DNA of 64,000 nucleotides from Eulemur rufifrons (taxonomy: Eukaryota; Chordata; Mammalia; Primates; Lemuridae): NCBI RefSeq assembly GCF_041146395.1, contig NC_090989.1, forward strand, positions 174,933,501 through 174,997,500, read 5' to 3'. Position numbers and translations under genes: made by a program. The notes beneath the pieces are model-generated. The model was given only the letters and a program-made list of their open reading frames with translations, made no database searches and had not been told where the DNA came from. Positions 1 to 11,403 of the stretch are shown in pieces; the stretch's first letter is position 1, and every line of letters starts with the position of its first letter.

Positions 1-1526
1 AGTGGGATTGTACTTGTCTAATTGTGGCATCAGTTGTCATGGAGACTATCAGCCAATCAGTGAATAAACGCCCTTACTTGGCAGTGTTTGGGTGAAGAAA
101 GCTTTGTGCGGTTGTCAGCCTGAGATTTATGATGGTAAAACTATATTTGGCAGGCAAATCAATGTGTTGACCACTCTTTGTGTTTCTGCCCTCATCTTAA
201 ATCAACCCCTTGATATTCAACTAGAATATTAAGAGACCCTGGGTCTTTGGAGCAGTTTTGTTATTAATAGATCACTTTTATAAACTGTGTATGGGATGAC
301 TAGCTATTTGTATACATATCCAATGAAGGCAACCCCTGGTATTTCTTTGTGTTTGTAATTACAAATGTCAGATCTTGAAAGCAAGTGGGTATTAGAGGAT
401 ATCTTTTTATGTCTACTATTAAAACATGTCGAGTGATCTATAAATTACCCCACATAGATAAACAGTGGATTAAAATTAGGCACTTTCACTCTGTCATCAC
501 TATAATATTAATCACTAGAGTTTGGGTCTTTAATGTTAATATATACCTTTTAGCAGTATATGTCACTACATATTAAATTACATGATAGCTGACAGATTTT
601 TAAATCAAAACATTTTTTTCTCCTAATGTCATAACATGATAAGAAATAAAGAATAATTTTTGCTTATGTAGAATATTGTTTAATCTTTGCATATGCTGTT
701 TCTTATTGTTTATATTTTCAATGAACTAAGATTTTTTAATCAGTACCTATTTTTATTCACATACACACCAAAATAAGCGATAAAACTTTCATTTAATATA
801 CAAAGAACTCTACGTAGTAATGCCCATAAAACCAATTCTATTTTACTAACTTTTAGTAAAACAAAATTGGGGTGAAATACCAAAATCTTCTAAGTTTTTT
901 AATATTGTTCACCAGAATAAATTATTATCCAAAAACACATTATTAAGATTATGAGAAAATACATGACTTTTGTATCTTAATCAATCCAAAAGCAAAAGCT
1001 TTACATATACCATCTGATAAAGAGTGATTCAATTGCTTTCACTCTTTATAAATTTTGACTATTTTTTAGAGAGTATAAATAAATTGCATACAGTTAGTTG
1101 ACATAAAATAAATCCTTTGAAGAATGGGCAGGTAAGGTTGCTTCCATGTTAGTTAACGCCAGAACCAAAATTCCTTCTATGATTCCCCATCCTAATTTTC
1201 CCATCTGCTACTGCACAAATCCATTATGGAAGCTGAACCTTGCATGGAGTAAGCAGATAGCAAGGTAGTACTTTGCATAGAGCGAGTAAACAAATGGAAC
1301 AAACTTTCTTTACCTACTGCCCATTGGACTGAATGAAAAGTGGATCCTTCCCCATTAGACTGTTTCTATTTTTGTGGCCATTATGCTTCCATGAGACCCA
1401 CGAGGATAGGAACTATATCATATTTATCACGGTGTCTTCAGCATTTTGAACAAGGCTTGGCACACACTCAGCTTTCAGAAAAGTTTGAGTGAATATCGGT
1501 TAAGCTGCCTTTTTAGAATTTATTGC
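1..1526. other. Unique A+T-rich DNA, no gene seen
   Basis: No repeat family or exon was recognised. The first 250 bases are less A+T-rich than the rest and carry no obvious repeat. The only open frame (63 codons at 385-576) has no recognisable motif and is what chance gives in such DNA. Confidence 0.5.
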
Positions 1527-1665
1527 TTTTCCATCGTGTGAGGATGCAGCAAGAAGGTCCCACCATGAACCAGAGAGCGAGCCCTCACCAGACACTGAAT
1601 CTGTTGGCACTGACTGTGACTCCTCAGCCTCCAGAACTGTAAGAAATAAGTTTCTGTTGTTTATG
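1527..1665 (+). mobile_element. MLT1-type MaLR LTR fragment (3' half)
   Basis: The stretch reads through the typical MaLR sequence: a 'gtgaggatgcagcaagaagg' block, a 'ccctcaccagacactgaatc' block, then 'ccagaactgtaagaaataag' and 'tttctgttgttta'. These follow the order of the 3' half of MLT1 LTRs (ERVL-MaLR, a non-autonomous retrovirus-like family). The 5' half is missing, so it is an old truncated solo LTR. Confidence 0.8.
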
Positions 1666-1964
1666 AAAGAAATATAATTTATTAATGAATATTAAAAATG
1701 AATGACTTGGCTTTTTTCCTCACTTAAACTCAAACATAGTCAATTAATCAAATAAAAATTATCTTATCTCTGATTAATAAGTCAAAATACATCCAGGAAA
1801 ATGAGAAAAAAATACCTTGAGAGGTGGTTAGAAAGATAGCGTTAAAATAATGTCACATATTACTGATGAACTTTTAAATATGATGGGAAATAGTATTTTA
1901 AAAATAATATCTGAATACCATAAGAGCCTTAACATAGTATAATAACAATAACTTTTATTTTTAT

Positions 1965-2110
1965 ATCCTTTCACAGTTCTTAAGGCATTTTTCACATATA
2001 TTTTCTCATTTCCTTATTCCAATTTTACAGATAAGGAATCTAAAGGACAGAAAATTTGAAGAACTTGTCCAAAAATAGAAGAAAGTTATTCTGATGCCAA
2101 ATCTAATCAT
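1965..2110 (-). repeat. MIR SINE fragment
   Basis: The antisense of the MIR core is visible ('ttttacagataaggaa', then 'aacttgtccaa'), in the usual order and spacing. MIR is an ancient tRNA-derived SINE, and this copy is degraded. Edges are approximate. Confidence 0.55.
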
Positions 2111-3868
2111 CCTTCCACTATCAAAAATGAATGGTTTTTAAATTCCATATATTACATATCTCTATTTATTACAAATAACATGTCTGGATTAAAAGGAAAT
2201 AGGTCTGGCAGGCTTAGTAGCATATCACTGATTTATATTTTAAGAAATTTTTTAAAATCCCAAGTCTCAAGATTCTTTTTTACAACATATTAATAATAAC
2301 TGACACAGTTGTCCATCTTGGAAAAAATAAATACCACAGGCTGTGATAGGCTTTTAAAACAACATTTAGGGTGTGATATCACCAAGAACATGTATTTGGC
2401 AATTTCTCCATTAGGGCATAAAAATCTTTGGCCTAGAGCCACTGAGAGTTAATCAGTGCCATGGGATATGTTTTCTGCTGTGTACACACACCTCTGCAAT
2501 GAATGAACAGTGTGTAGCTACATATTCATCTACCTGATAACCTAGGTGAAAAACAAAGAAGAGTGTACCAATAAGACACTTCAATCCACCATAGTTATTG
2601 CTTACAGATGTTTAATTGTCTTGATATCTTGCATTATTTTCCTTGGCTTCTATTGAATTTAAAATGCATGGTTTACTTTCTGTTTTATTCATTCTCTGCC
2701 ATTGTCAAACTTGACATGCAACTTGGGAAGCAAATTTTTAGCCCTTTTAAAAGCAAATACTTGAACACTAAACATGGTTTGCACTCACTATGCTCTCTGG
2801 CATTCTTAACATCCCAAATGTTCCATCCAAGAAAAAATTATTGTTAGTGCAATAATTTAATTCATTCTCCATAATGTATGTATTTCTCCATGTAAGTGTT
2901 CTTTAGCTAGAATGACAATATGTGGTAGTGAAGGGCACCTGTTGTATTAGTTGTTATGTTTTAAAGTTTCTCTTCATTCTACAGAATATTGGAAAATAAA
3001 ATCCAATCTGTATAATATAAACTTATATGCCTTTAATATTTATATGAATAATAAAGAATAAAGTTTTTACTTACATCTGCTTTGGGCACACTCAATACCA
3101 TGTACAAATGAACAAAGACATTTGATAAATTCCCCTTTTATTTCAAAATATGCATTGACTATAAAACAACATTAACATAACTGGTAACATTTAAAAATAT
3201 TCATATTTTACTATGTGGGTAATTGAAATAAACATCCATAGAATCTCCAGTAAAAAAAAAAATTGTCATCGTCTCACACACACACAAAGTCAAGCATTAC
3301 TATACAGAAATTATAATAGTTTACTGATTTGGGTATGAAATATGTAATTTCTGCACGTAGGATTTTAATTGTATTATTGTCTTTAAAAATCAGTGATAAA
3401 TGGTATTTATGCAGTTTAAACATTTCTGCACAAATTCAAAACTTGTTACCATTTCTACTTACCACTTCCTGATAATTTTGCTTTCTTGCTATTCTTTCAT
3501 TATTTATTCCCTTTAAATGTCTCAAAACTATTTTAAGGGAAGCTTTGGAAAAGGAAGGAATAAAAAAGGGAAATACGACTCAATCTTCAGTGATTTGATT
3601 AAGAAAAGAGAGAAAAGGATCTCTTTTGGAACTGATTGACAAATTCCAACTACTACTGTAGTCACACTAGGAGCAGTTTGCAGATTTAGAATATTTCCTT
3701 TTGCTTTATTTTAGTTTAAAAATTAAAATATTTCTTTTATTTCAAGTCTTGATCAGATCTTATTTCCATATGAAACTATAAGCTCTCTTGGATTCCTGAT
3801 GAAAAGTTCAAAAGTTGTGACTTTAGACATATTGATAAAAATGTCTTGGTAAGAATTACTAAAAATCA
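2111..3868. other. Unique A+T-rich DNA, no gene seen
   Basis: No repeat family was recognised apart from a short A run and a (CA) run near 3250-3290. A 79-codon open frame at 2608-2847 has no motif and no codon bias that I can see. Confidence 0.45.
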
Positions 3869-4038
3869 GCCAGGCATAATGGCTCACACCTGTAATCGTA
3901 GACTTTGCAAGGCAGAGGCAGGAAGATTGCTTGAGCCTTGGAATTTGAGGCTGCAGTGAGCTATGATGAGGCCACTGCACTTTAGCCCAGGCAACAGAGG
4001 GAGATTCTGTTGCAAGTAAAAAAAAAAAAAAAAAAAAA
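3869..4038 (+). mobile_element. Monomeric Alu-like SINE (FLAM type)
   Basis: A single 7SL-derived monomer runs from 'gccaggcataatggctcaca' through 'gaggctgcagtgagctatga' and 'ccactgcactttagcccagg' to an A tail of about 23. There is no second monomer, as expected for a fossil left monomer. A short target duplication AATTACT flanks it (3854-3860 and 4037-4043). The 99-codon minus-strand frame over this region is antisense Alu and not a gene. Confidence 0.8.
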
Positions 4039-4512
4039 TTACTGATAATCAAAGTACAGCTTGTTAAATAAACACCTAGTTTTTTGCTTGAATTACACAG
4101 TGGTGATAAATGTATTGCAGATTTTTTGCTCTGGGTTTTAATAGGACTTTGGAATTCTATGTGTAATTTTCTCTCACTGATACCCTCTTATCTAAAATTC
4201 AAATGACCACCAAAATATGTTGTCTTTATCTACTGGCATTGCTATGCCAGGATATTATTTTCTCCACAAAGATTAAAAATTAATACCTAATGTATTGTTG
4301 ACTGTGTGCATTTCTTTTGAAAATATAGCAGTATCCATACTACATCTGATTTGCCTGTTTGCTTTTTTATGTTATTATTATTTATGGACTTATAGGTTAT
4401 TTCAGGAGCTACTCAACCATGTAGGGACTAGCATTCCAAATACTTAAAACCATCTGTTTGAGATGATGTTACTGAAAACTTTTTTTGTTGTTGTTAATAT
4501 TTAGTCAAAACT
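4039..4512. other. Unique A+T-rich DNA, nothing recognised
   Basis: I see no repeat family, RNA gene or exon here. Confidence 0.4.
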
Positions 4513-4531
4513 ACTTCTTTACTCATTTTAT

Positions 4532-4700
4532 TTTATTTATTTTTTTAGGCAAGCACAAAAATGAGGTTTATTGAGGAGAGAAAGATAAGATTATAGGGTA
4601 AGAGCAAGATATAGGTGTACAGAGCATGATACATGTGCCACAGATGACGACCCGCCCCATTGTCTCAGCAGGGCAAGCAAAAGGAAGGGTAAAGAGAGCA
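4532..4700 (-). mobile_element. Retroposed sequence of unknown source, with tail and target duplication
   Basis: Read on the minus strand, about 150 bases end with a poly(A) signal AATAAA (plus-strand TTTATT at 4567-4572). About 20 bases later comes an A-rich tail (plus-strand T-rich 4532-4547). Near-identical 19-base direct repeats flank it: 4513-4531 (acttctttactcattttat) and 4701-4719 (agttctttactaattttat), with two mismatches. Signal, tail and duplication are the marks of L1-mediated retroposition of a polyadenylated RNA. I do not recognise the source. It could be the 3' end of an mRNA or of an LTR-terminated transcript. No reading frame of note survives. Confidence 0.7.
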
Positions 4701-4719
4701 AGTTCTTTACTAATTTTAT

Positions 4720-5193
4720 AAAATAGCTTTAAAATCTTGCTTCTTTGAGAATTACCTTTAAGGAAGTTAATGCTTGAGTATTATAAAGAAAATTCTTTTG
4801 ATGTCATTTGAAACACACAGCAACGGCTAAGAAAATATCTTTTCCATTGTTTAGGAAAATTATTTGATGTAAAGAAACAAGTGTGGATTAAAATTCTAGA
4901 AAACCTTATAATTGATTTATGAATCTTTATGTTTAATATTATAGTGGTCTATCTTCTACTTCAAGTACGAATTTTGTGTCATATGGTTTGGCTTTGTTTT
5001 TGCTACTGATATTGCCCAGGTATTTTTAACCAAATTAAGTTCAGTATAAATTAAGTAATAATATTTTTCTCTGGTAGAACAATGACTATTTTACCTGCAC
5101 ATACAGTTTTTAGTCTGGTTTTAACCCAGTTGTCTAATTTTTAATCTAATTAACTATTATGAACAATTTTCTATTAGTAATTCCAAGAATACA
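4720..5193. other. Unique A+T-rich DNA, nothing recognised
   Basis: I see no repeat family or exon. It is bounded by the retroposed sequence on the left and a MER20 copy on the right. Confidence 0.4.
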
Positions 5194-5326
5194 TAAATTG
5201 CTGGACCCCACTGCTCAGAATTTTGGTTTTAATAAATTTGAGACCAGACCAAAGAAATTACATATCTAACAAGTTCCTGGGTAATACCAGTGCTGCTGGT
5301 CTGGGCATGAACTTTGAGAACTACTG
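5194..5326 (+). mobile_element. MER20-like hAT-Charlie DNA element, partial
   Basis: The right part follows the MER20 consensus: a 'ctaacaagttcctgggtaat' block, then 'tgctgctggtctgggc', closing with 'actttgagaactactg', which matches the usual terminal repeat. The left part ('attgctggaccccactgctc') fits the middle of the element, so the 5' end is missing. MER20 is a short non-autonomous hAT with no coding capacity. Confidence 0.7.
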
Positions 5327-5384
5327 AGTTAAAAATAAAATACATGTTACAAAATCAGAAAGTTGGACAATCCATCCTGAGCAT

Positions 5385-5850
5385 CCATCTCAAGAATTTA
5401 GAAAAAGAATAGCATCTTAGAACAAAAGGAAGTTGGAAAAGAATAAAGCTAAGAGCATAAATTAATTAAATAGAAAAGATAGAGAGCATTAACAAAGCCC
5501 AAAGATATTTCTTCAAAAAAAAATTGATAAAACCTTCACAAGTGTAATCAAGAAAAAGGTAAAAGACACCAATAATCAATAGATAAGAAAAAGTAACATC
5601 ACTATTGTATCCCAAAAGATAATAACTGAATATTTTGAATAACTATATGCTAATAAATTTGAAAATTTAGATAAAATTTTTTAAGTTTCAGAAAAACATA
5701 GCTACTTTTTTGTTACACAAGAAGAAATTAAAATATTATATCTATTTTAAAGATTAAGTATGTAAGTAAAAATTTCCAGCAAAGAAAACTGCAGGCCAAA
5801 ATGGAGCCATCATTTTTATTTAAAGAAGAAAGACAATTTTAAACAAACTC
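5385..5850 (+). mobile_element. L1M ORF2 fragment
   Basis: Sense-strand ORF2 sequence just upstream of the reverse transcriptase core is recognisable, for example 'ataactatatgctaataaat' followed by 'ttgaaaa', and 'aaaactgcaggccaaaatgg'. It has many stops and gaps. It is an old, internally truncated L1 copy with no 3' end. Confidence 0.65.
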
Positions 5851-5890
5851 CCCTAGAGAATAGACCTGCTCTTATTTTATCTTTTTTCTT

Positions 5891-6209
5891 TATTTTTATT
5901 TATTTATTTATTTATTTTTTTGAGACAGAATCTCACTCTGTTGCCCAGTCTAAATAAAGTGCCATGGTATCAGCCTAGCTCACAGCAACCTCAAATTCCT
6001 GGGCTCAGATAATGATGTTCCTGCCTCAGCCTCCTGAGTAGCTAGGACTACAGGCAAGCACCACCACACTCAGCTAATTTTTCCCATTTTTAGTAGAGAT
6101 GGGGTCTCACTCTTGCTCAAGCTGGTCTCAAACTCCTGACCTCAAGTGATTCTCCCACCTCAGCCTCCCAGAGAGCTAGGATTACAAGTGTGAGCCATGC
6201 CACCTGGCC
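5891..6209 (-). mobile_element. Dimeric Alu, inverted, with target duplication
   Basis: On the plus strand a T-rich tail is followed by 'gagacagaatctcactctgt', both Alu monomers, and the head complement ending 'gagccatgccacctggcc'. The body includes 'cccagagagctaggattaca', a strepsirrhine-type variant. A 16-base target duplication with one mismatch flanks it: 5875-5890 (ttttatcttttttctt) and 6210-6225 (ttttatcctttttctt). Confidence 0.9.
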
Positions 6210-6225
6210 TTTTATCCTTTTTCTT

Positions 6226-6881
6226 CGAGATAGTTTTGCTTGGTTCACAACTTTTGTTTAACAGTCATTTCGCTCAGAGTTGAATATGGTTTACCTTGCA
6301 TCCATTGTTGCTGGTGAGACCTCTGATGTCAGTCTAATTTGGAACTAACCTGCCCTTCGTCTTGAACTCCTTTTAAGACCTTTTGTTTTGACTTTGTTAA
6401 TCTGCAGGTCCACTGCAGTTGTCTAGTTTTATTTTACCTCTGCATTTTATATATTATCCTTTATATATTTGTGAACTCATTTCTTTCATGGGTTGTAGAA
6501 AAGTCTCAGACATTTATCTCTGTCATTATTTGTAGTCTGTTTTCCTGGGACTTTAACTGGGTGTATACTAGCCCTTCTTATCCTATTTTCCATATATTTT
6601 AACCTATCACATTACACATCTCTGTCTCACTATATTCAGGTAGTTTCTTTGAATCTGTCTTTTAATTCCCTAGTTCTCACTGCTGCAGTGTCTCATGCCT
6701 TGTATAATCCAACCAGAGTTAATTTTCATCAATTACATTTCATATTTCTAAAAATTCAATTTGGTCATTCTTGAAAGTCTTGGGTTTCTTGCTCATTTTT
6801 ATTTCACTTTTTATTTATTTAAACTTTTACTCTACTATGGTTATATTTATATTCTATGTCTGATAATTCCAGTATCTAAAT
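6226..6881. repeat. Older sequence split by the hAT insertion, family not assigned
   Basis: This T-rich stretch resumes after the hAT element at 11590, as the 8-bp target duplication shows. Text such as 'ttccctagttctcactgctg' and 'tctgataattccagtatcta' resembles a dispersed mammalian repeat I have seen but cannot name with confidence. No coding frame stands out. Confidence 0.35.
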
Positions 6882-7746
6882 CAGGGTTGGGGAACCTGTG
6901 GCCTTCTAGATCCGTAAGTGCAACCTTTGACTGAATCCAAATTTTACAGAATAAATCTTTTATTTATTTTATTTCTTTTGACTTTTTTGATTTCAGAATA
7001 TTACAGGGGTACAAATGTTTTGGTTACATGCATTGCTTTTGTACAATTTGAGTCAAAATTATACATATATCCATCACCCATATAGTGTGCATTGTACACA
7101 TTAGGCGTGAATTTACTCATCTCCTTGTCTCCCTTGCTACCTGCTCAATTTCTGTTGAATTTTACTACCATATATGCACATGAATGTTCATCTATAAGTT
7201 TCAATTTAGTAGTGAGTATATATGGTTTTTGATCTTCCATTCTTGTGATACTTCACTTAAAAGGATCGTTTCCAGTTCCATCCAGGTATTCATTCACCAT
7301 TTTTTTTTATGGCTGAGTAATACTCCATGGTATACATATACCACATTTTACTAATCCACTCATGTATTGATGGGCACTTGGGTTATTTCCACATCGTTAT
7401 GATTGTGAATTGTGCTGGTACAAATATTCAAGTGTGAGTGTCTTTTTTTGTAAACTATCTTTTTTTCCTTTGGATACATACTGAGTAGTGGGATTGGATC
7501 AAATTGTAGGTCTGCTTTTAGTTCTTTGGGGTGTCTCCATACTACTTTCCATAGAGGTTGCACTAGTTTACATTCCCACCGACAGTGGATAAGTGTTCCT
7601 TTCTCTCCACATCCATGTCAGCATCTGTTGTTTTGGAACTTTTGGATAAAAGCCATGCTTCCCTAATGATTAGAGACATTGAGCATTTTTTCATATGCTT
7701 ATTGACCATTAGTCTATCTTCTTTGAAAATCTTCTGTTCATGTCTT

Positions 7747-8569
7747 AGAAATTTTTCAAAAGAAGACAGAAGAATGGCTAACAAACATATGAAAAAATGC
7801 TCAACACCTCTAATCATCAGGGAAATGCAAATCAAAACCACAATGAGATATCACTTAACTCCAGTGAGAATGACCTTTGTCAAAAAGTCCCATAATAACA
7901 AATGTTGGCATGGATGCGGAGAGACAGGAACACTCATACACTGGTGGTGGGACTGCAAACTAGTGAAACCTCTGTGGAAAGCAATATGGAGATACCTTAA
8001 ACAGATACAAGTAGACCTACCATTTGATCCAGCAATCCTATTACTGGGCATCTACCCAAAAGACCAAAAGACATTCTATAACAAAGATATCTGCACCCGA
8101 ATGTTTATAGCAGCACAATTCACAATTGCGAAGATGTGGAAACAACCCAAGTGCCCATCAATACATGAGTGGATTAATAAAATGTGGTATATGTATACCA
8201 TGGAGTACTACTCAGCTATCAGAAACAATGGTGATATAGCACCTCTTGTATTTTCCTGGAAAGAGTTGGAACCCATTCTACTAAGTGAAGTATCCCAAGA
8301 ATGGAAAAATAAGCACCACATGTACTCACCATCAAATTGGTTTCACTGATCATCACCTAAAAGCACATTTAGGAATGATATTGAGTGAGTGTCGGGCAGA
8401 TGTGGGTGGGGGAGGGGATGGGTGTATATCTACATAATGAGTACGATGCGCACTGTCTAGGGGATGGACACATTTGAAGCTCTGACTCGGGGTGGGGGGG
8501 GGCCAAGGGCAATATATATAACCTAAACATTTGTACCCCTACAATATGCTGAAATAAGAATTAAAAAAA
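7747..8569 (+). mobile_element. 5'-truncated L1 nested in the minus-strand L1
   Basis: An exact 16-base target duplication (cttctgttcatgtctt) flanks it at 7731-7746 and 8570-8585. The insert holds the last part of ORF2, a 3' UTR with a G-run (about 8489-8502), the 3' end 'catttgtacccctacaatat', and a short A tail. The exact duplication and mostly open ORF2 remnant make it the youngest layer of this nest. It lies head to head with the antisense copy of the same L1 region at 6971-7730. Confidence 0.92.
7750..8349 (+). pseudogene. L1 ORF2 protein C-terminal fragment
   Basis: The open frame carries the classic end of ORF2p: the cysteine-rich segment ('[18 protein letters not shown]'), then '[10 protein letters not shown]' and '[10 protein letters not shown]', closing at the stop at 8347-8349. 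ORF2p is the endonuclease and reverse transcriptase of L1, but those domains lie upstream and are absent, so this piece has no function. The frame runs open leftwards into the antisense L1 only by chance (to 7585). Confidence 0.88.
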
Positions 8570-9629
8570 CTTCTGTTCATGTCTTTTGCCCACTTTTTAA
8601 TGGGATTGTTTGATGTTTTCTTGTTGATTCATTTGAGTTCTTTGTAGATTTTGATTATTACCCCTTTATTGGATAGATAACATGCAAATACTTTCTCCCA
8701 TTCTATAGGTTGTCTATTCACTCTATTGATTGTTTCCCTGGCTGTGCACAAGCTATTTAATTTAATCAGGTCCCATTTATTTATTTTTGTTGTTACTGTG
8801 ATTGCCTTTGGGATCTTCTTCATAAATTCTTTGCCTAGGCCAATATCTATAAGAGTTTTTCCAACCTTTTCTTCCAGAATTCTTATAGTTTAATGCCTTA
8901 GGTTTAAGTCTGTTATCCATCATGAAATAGTTTTTGTGAGTGGGGAGAGGTGCGGATCCTATTTCATTCTTCTCAATGTGGCTATCCAATTTTCCCAGCA
9001 CCATTTATTGAATAAGGATTCTTTTCCCCAGTGTTTCATATGGAACAAGCAAAGACCTCCAATGGCCAAAGCAACCTTAAGCAAAAAGAACAAATTGAGA
9101 GTTATCACTTTTCCAGACTTCAAGCTATACTACAGGGCTATAGTAACCCAAACAGCATGTTACTGGCACAAGAACAGAGACCTCGACCAATGGATCAGAA
9201 TAGAGAACCCAGATATAAAACCATCATCATATTGCCAGCTGATCTTTGAAAAAGCAGACAAAAACAAGTCTTTTTATTTTTATTAATGTGTTTGTCTTTT
9301 ATATTTTTATTTCATTTTTCAAATGAATGTACTTAAAATAACAAAGAATAAAATAAGTTTCAAAGAAATGTCCTCCCAGATTGACTGGCACAATTATGAA
9401 TAGAATGTTAGTAAGCCATAAGGTATAAACTGACAGCTGCTACATTCATGGTTTAGTTCTAATTTCCCCCACCTGAATGGCACCACTACTGCATGAAGCT
9501 GGTTGGCGAGAGTTTATGGGGGTTGAATATGCCAGTCTGTTATCACCTTTTGATAGTGGTGCACTGTGTTTCTCTTTGAGGTGGAATTTTTAAATAGTTG
9601 CACAGCTTGACAGTATTTTTTAATTCTGT

Positions 9630-11403
9630 CTAACAACCCATCATCTCAAAGAAGACCAAGAGAACGCTGAAGGAAGAAAACAAATTTTTTTAATGAGGAT
9701 TGGGAATTGCAGTATTATCTCATTTCTGCTAAAGGTAAGATGATTTGCTTGCTTTGTGATTCTGCAATGATCATCAGCCATATAACACTCATAAGGACCA
9801 CAAATATTTTAAATAAGAGGGAGAGGCACAATAGGTTGTATTGCAGGAATTAAAAGAGGAAAAGCAAAAGCAAAGACAATTCTTTCAAGCAGCAGTAAGA
9901 CCTGGAAATAATGCCACTGTGGCAACTTATAAAGTAGCTTATATATTTGGGGGAAAAGGGAAGCTATTCAGTGATGTAGAAATTGTGAAAGAATGTACTG
10001 GTGAAGTTGTAGGATGCTTAGACCCTGATAATGTTTCAAAGTACAAATAACTGCCTCTTTCAAGTAGAACCATATCTGATCAGCAGCATGAATTAGCCTT
10101 CAACTTAACAGAACAACTTCGTGCAATACTTGAAAAGGAAAATATATATTATTTAATCACTTTGGATGAATCAACTGATACTACTGACTCTTCATTCAGG
10201 TCATAACAGAAGATTCTCTTTGCTGTGAAGAGTTACTCACTTTGGGCACTCTTGCAAAGAGAACATGGGAATAGATATCTTCAACAACTATCAAGGTAAA
10301 TGTCATGAAGTTGGATTGAATTTGGTAAATTTAATGAGTATATGTTCAGACAGTGCCCCTTCCATGACAGGAAAACATGAAGGTTTTATTGCACAGATTA
10401 AAAAAATATTAACAGATCCGGATGCTCTCATTTTCACTGTATTTTGCATCAGCAAAATCTCTGAGATAAATCTATTTTAATTGACACTTTGCAACAAGTT
10501 ATAAGTATTGTTAACTATATTCATGCAAATGCAATACAGCATCATCAGTTTCTTAACATGCTAAAGTTGAAGAATGAGGTATTAAATGTGGATTTGCCAT
10601 ATCATTCTAAAGTGCATTGGCCATTGCAAGGAGAGATGTTAGCCAAAATTTTATCTCTGCAAGAAAAGATAGATAAATTTTATGAAGAACCGAACCAGCA
10701 ATGTGAATTATTGAAAGATGATTTCTATAGGAATGCAGCATTTATGTGTGATATCATGTCAAATCAAAACAACTTGAGTATTTCTTTGCAAGTAAAACTA
10801 AGTCTATATATATGTGGCAAAAAATCCAAGCATTTTGAAAAAAAACTATCTTTTATCAAAGTACTTCTTCTTCAAAAGGAAATCTCAAATGAACATTTTC
10901 CCCAGTTACCAAAGGTCATTGATGAGCAGGATGATAGAGGAAAATAATTTAAAAGATATGCAGCTGTTATAGACCTATTAATTGGAAAATACAATTTAAG
11001 GTTCACTGACTTTGAGAATCAGGAGATCACACTCAAATTAGCATTTCAGCCTCACCTAGTTGATATTACCAAGGTACCTAAAGAATTACTGATGAAATTC
11101 TTCGAGCTCTCAGTAGATGACATTTTAAAGTCATTGCTTGATGCTAAGAAAGATCCAATTGAAATATGGAAAATTGCAGTAGAATACACATGCCATTAGC
11201 AACATGCCTGAAAAACATTTTCTTGCTTTTCACTTATTGCTGTGAATCTCCGTTCTCCTCCCTAACCCAAATCAAGACACCGTTAAGGTCACAAATTACT
11301 GATACCCATCTAGACGATCAACTGAAACCATAAACTTCCATGCTGCTACCAAATATTCAAACACTTTCCAACAAAAAAGCAGACACAACAAAGTCATTAA
11401 AAG
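9630..11403 (+). pseudogene. hAT transposase relic (zinc finger, DDE core, hAT C-terminal domain)
   Basis: hAT transposases bind the terminal repeats and cut and paste the element by a DDE reaction. In order: a zinc-finger-like start with Cys-Leu-Leu-Cys at about 9746-9757 (frame 2); a linker in frame 1 from 9841; the first catalytic Asp in 'LDESTD' (Asp at 10165-10167, frame 1); the second Asp in 'CSDSAPSMTGKHEG' (Asp at 10349-10351, frame 2); an intact 152-codon block 10489-10947 that continues in the same frame past one stop to about 11198; and the C-terminal dimerisation block 'CCESPFSSLTQIKT' with the catalytic Glu at 11244-11246 (frame 3). All three catalytic residues survive. At least three frame changes and several stops make it non-functional. 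Sequence between the first Asp and the second block looks deleted. Confidence 0.85.

Larger units (their letters stand above)
6971..9266 (-). mobile_element. L1 with inverted 5' end, inserted in the hAT element
   Basis: The 3' end lies on the left: plus-strand T-rich DNA then 'agaatattacaggggtacaa', the complement of the recent lemur-type L1 3' end. Antisense ORF2 follows to 7746, resumes at 8570 after a nested L1, and runs to about 9034. At 9034/9035 the orientation flips, and 9035-9266 is sense-strand ORF2 from the stretch immediately upstream in the L1 (frame at 8936-9286 reads '[19 protein letters not shown]' and 'FDPD'-region neighbours of the ORF2 C-terminal part). This is the layout left by twin priming. 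Imperfect T-rich direct repeats near 6954 and 9266 may be the target duplication. Confidence 0.8.

Noticed and set aside
3753..4052. 99-codon minus-strand frame
   Set aside because: Antisense of a monomeric Alu including its tail (the Phe run).
7585..8349. Longest open frame (254 codons) as a host gene
   Set aside because: It is the L1 ORF2p C-terminal end, and its first part runs open by chance through the antisense L1.
10489..10947. 152-codon frame as a domesticated transposase gene
   Set aside because: The same protein continues past a stop, and neighbouring conserved motifs lie in other frames, so it is a fragment of a broken hAT transposase. No promoter or intact start was seen.
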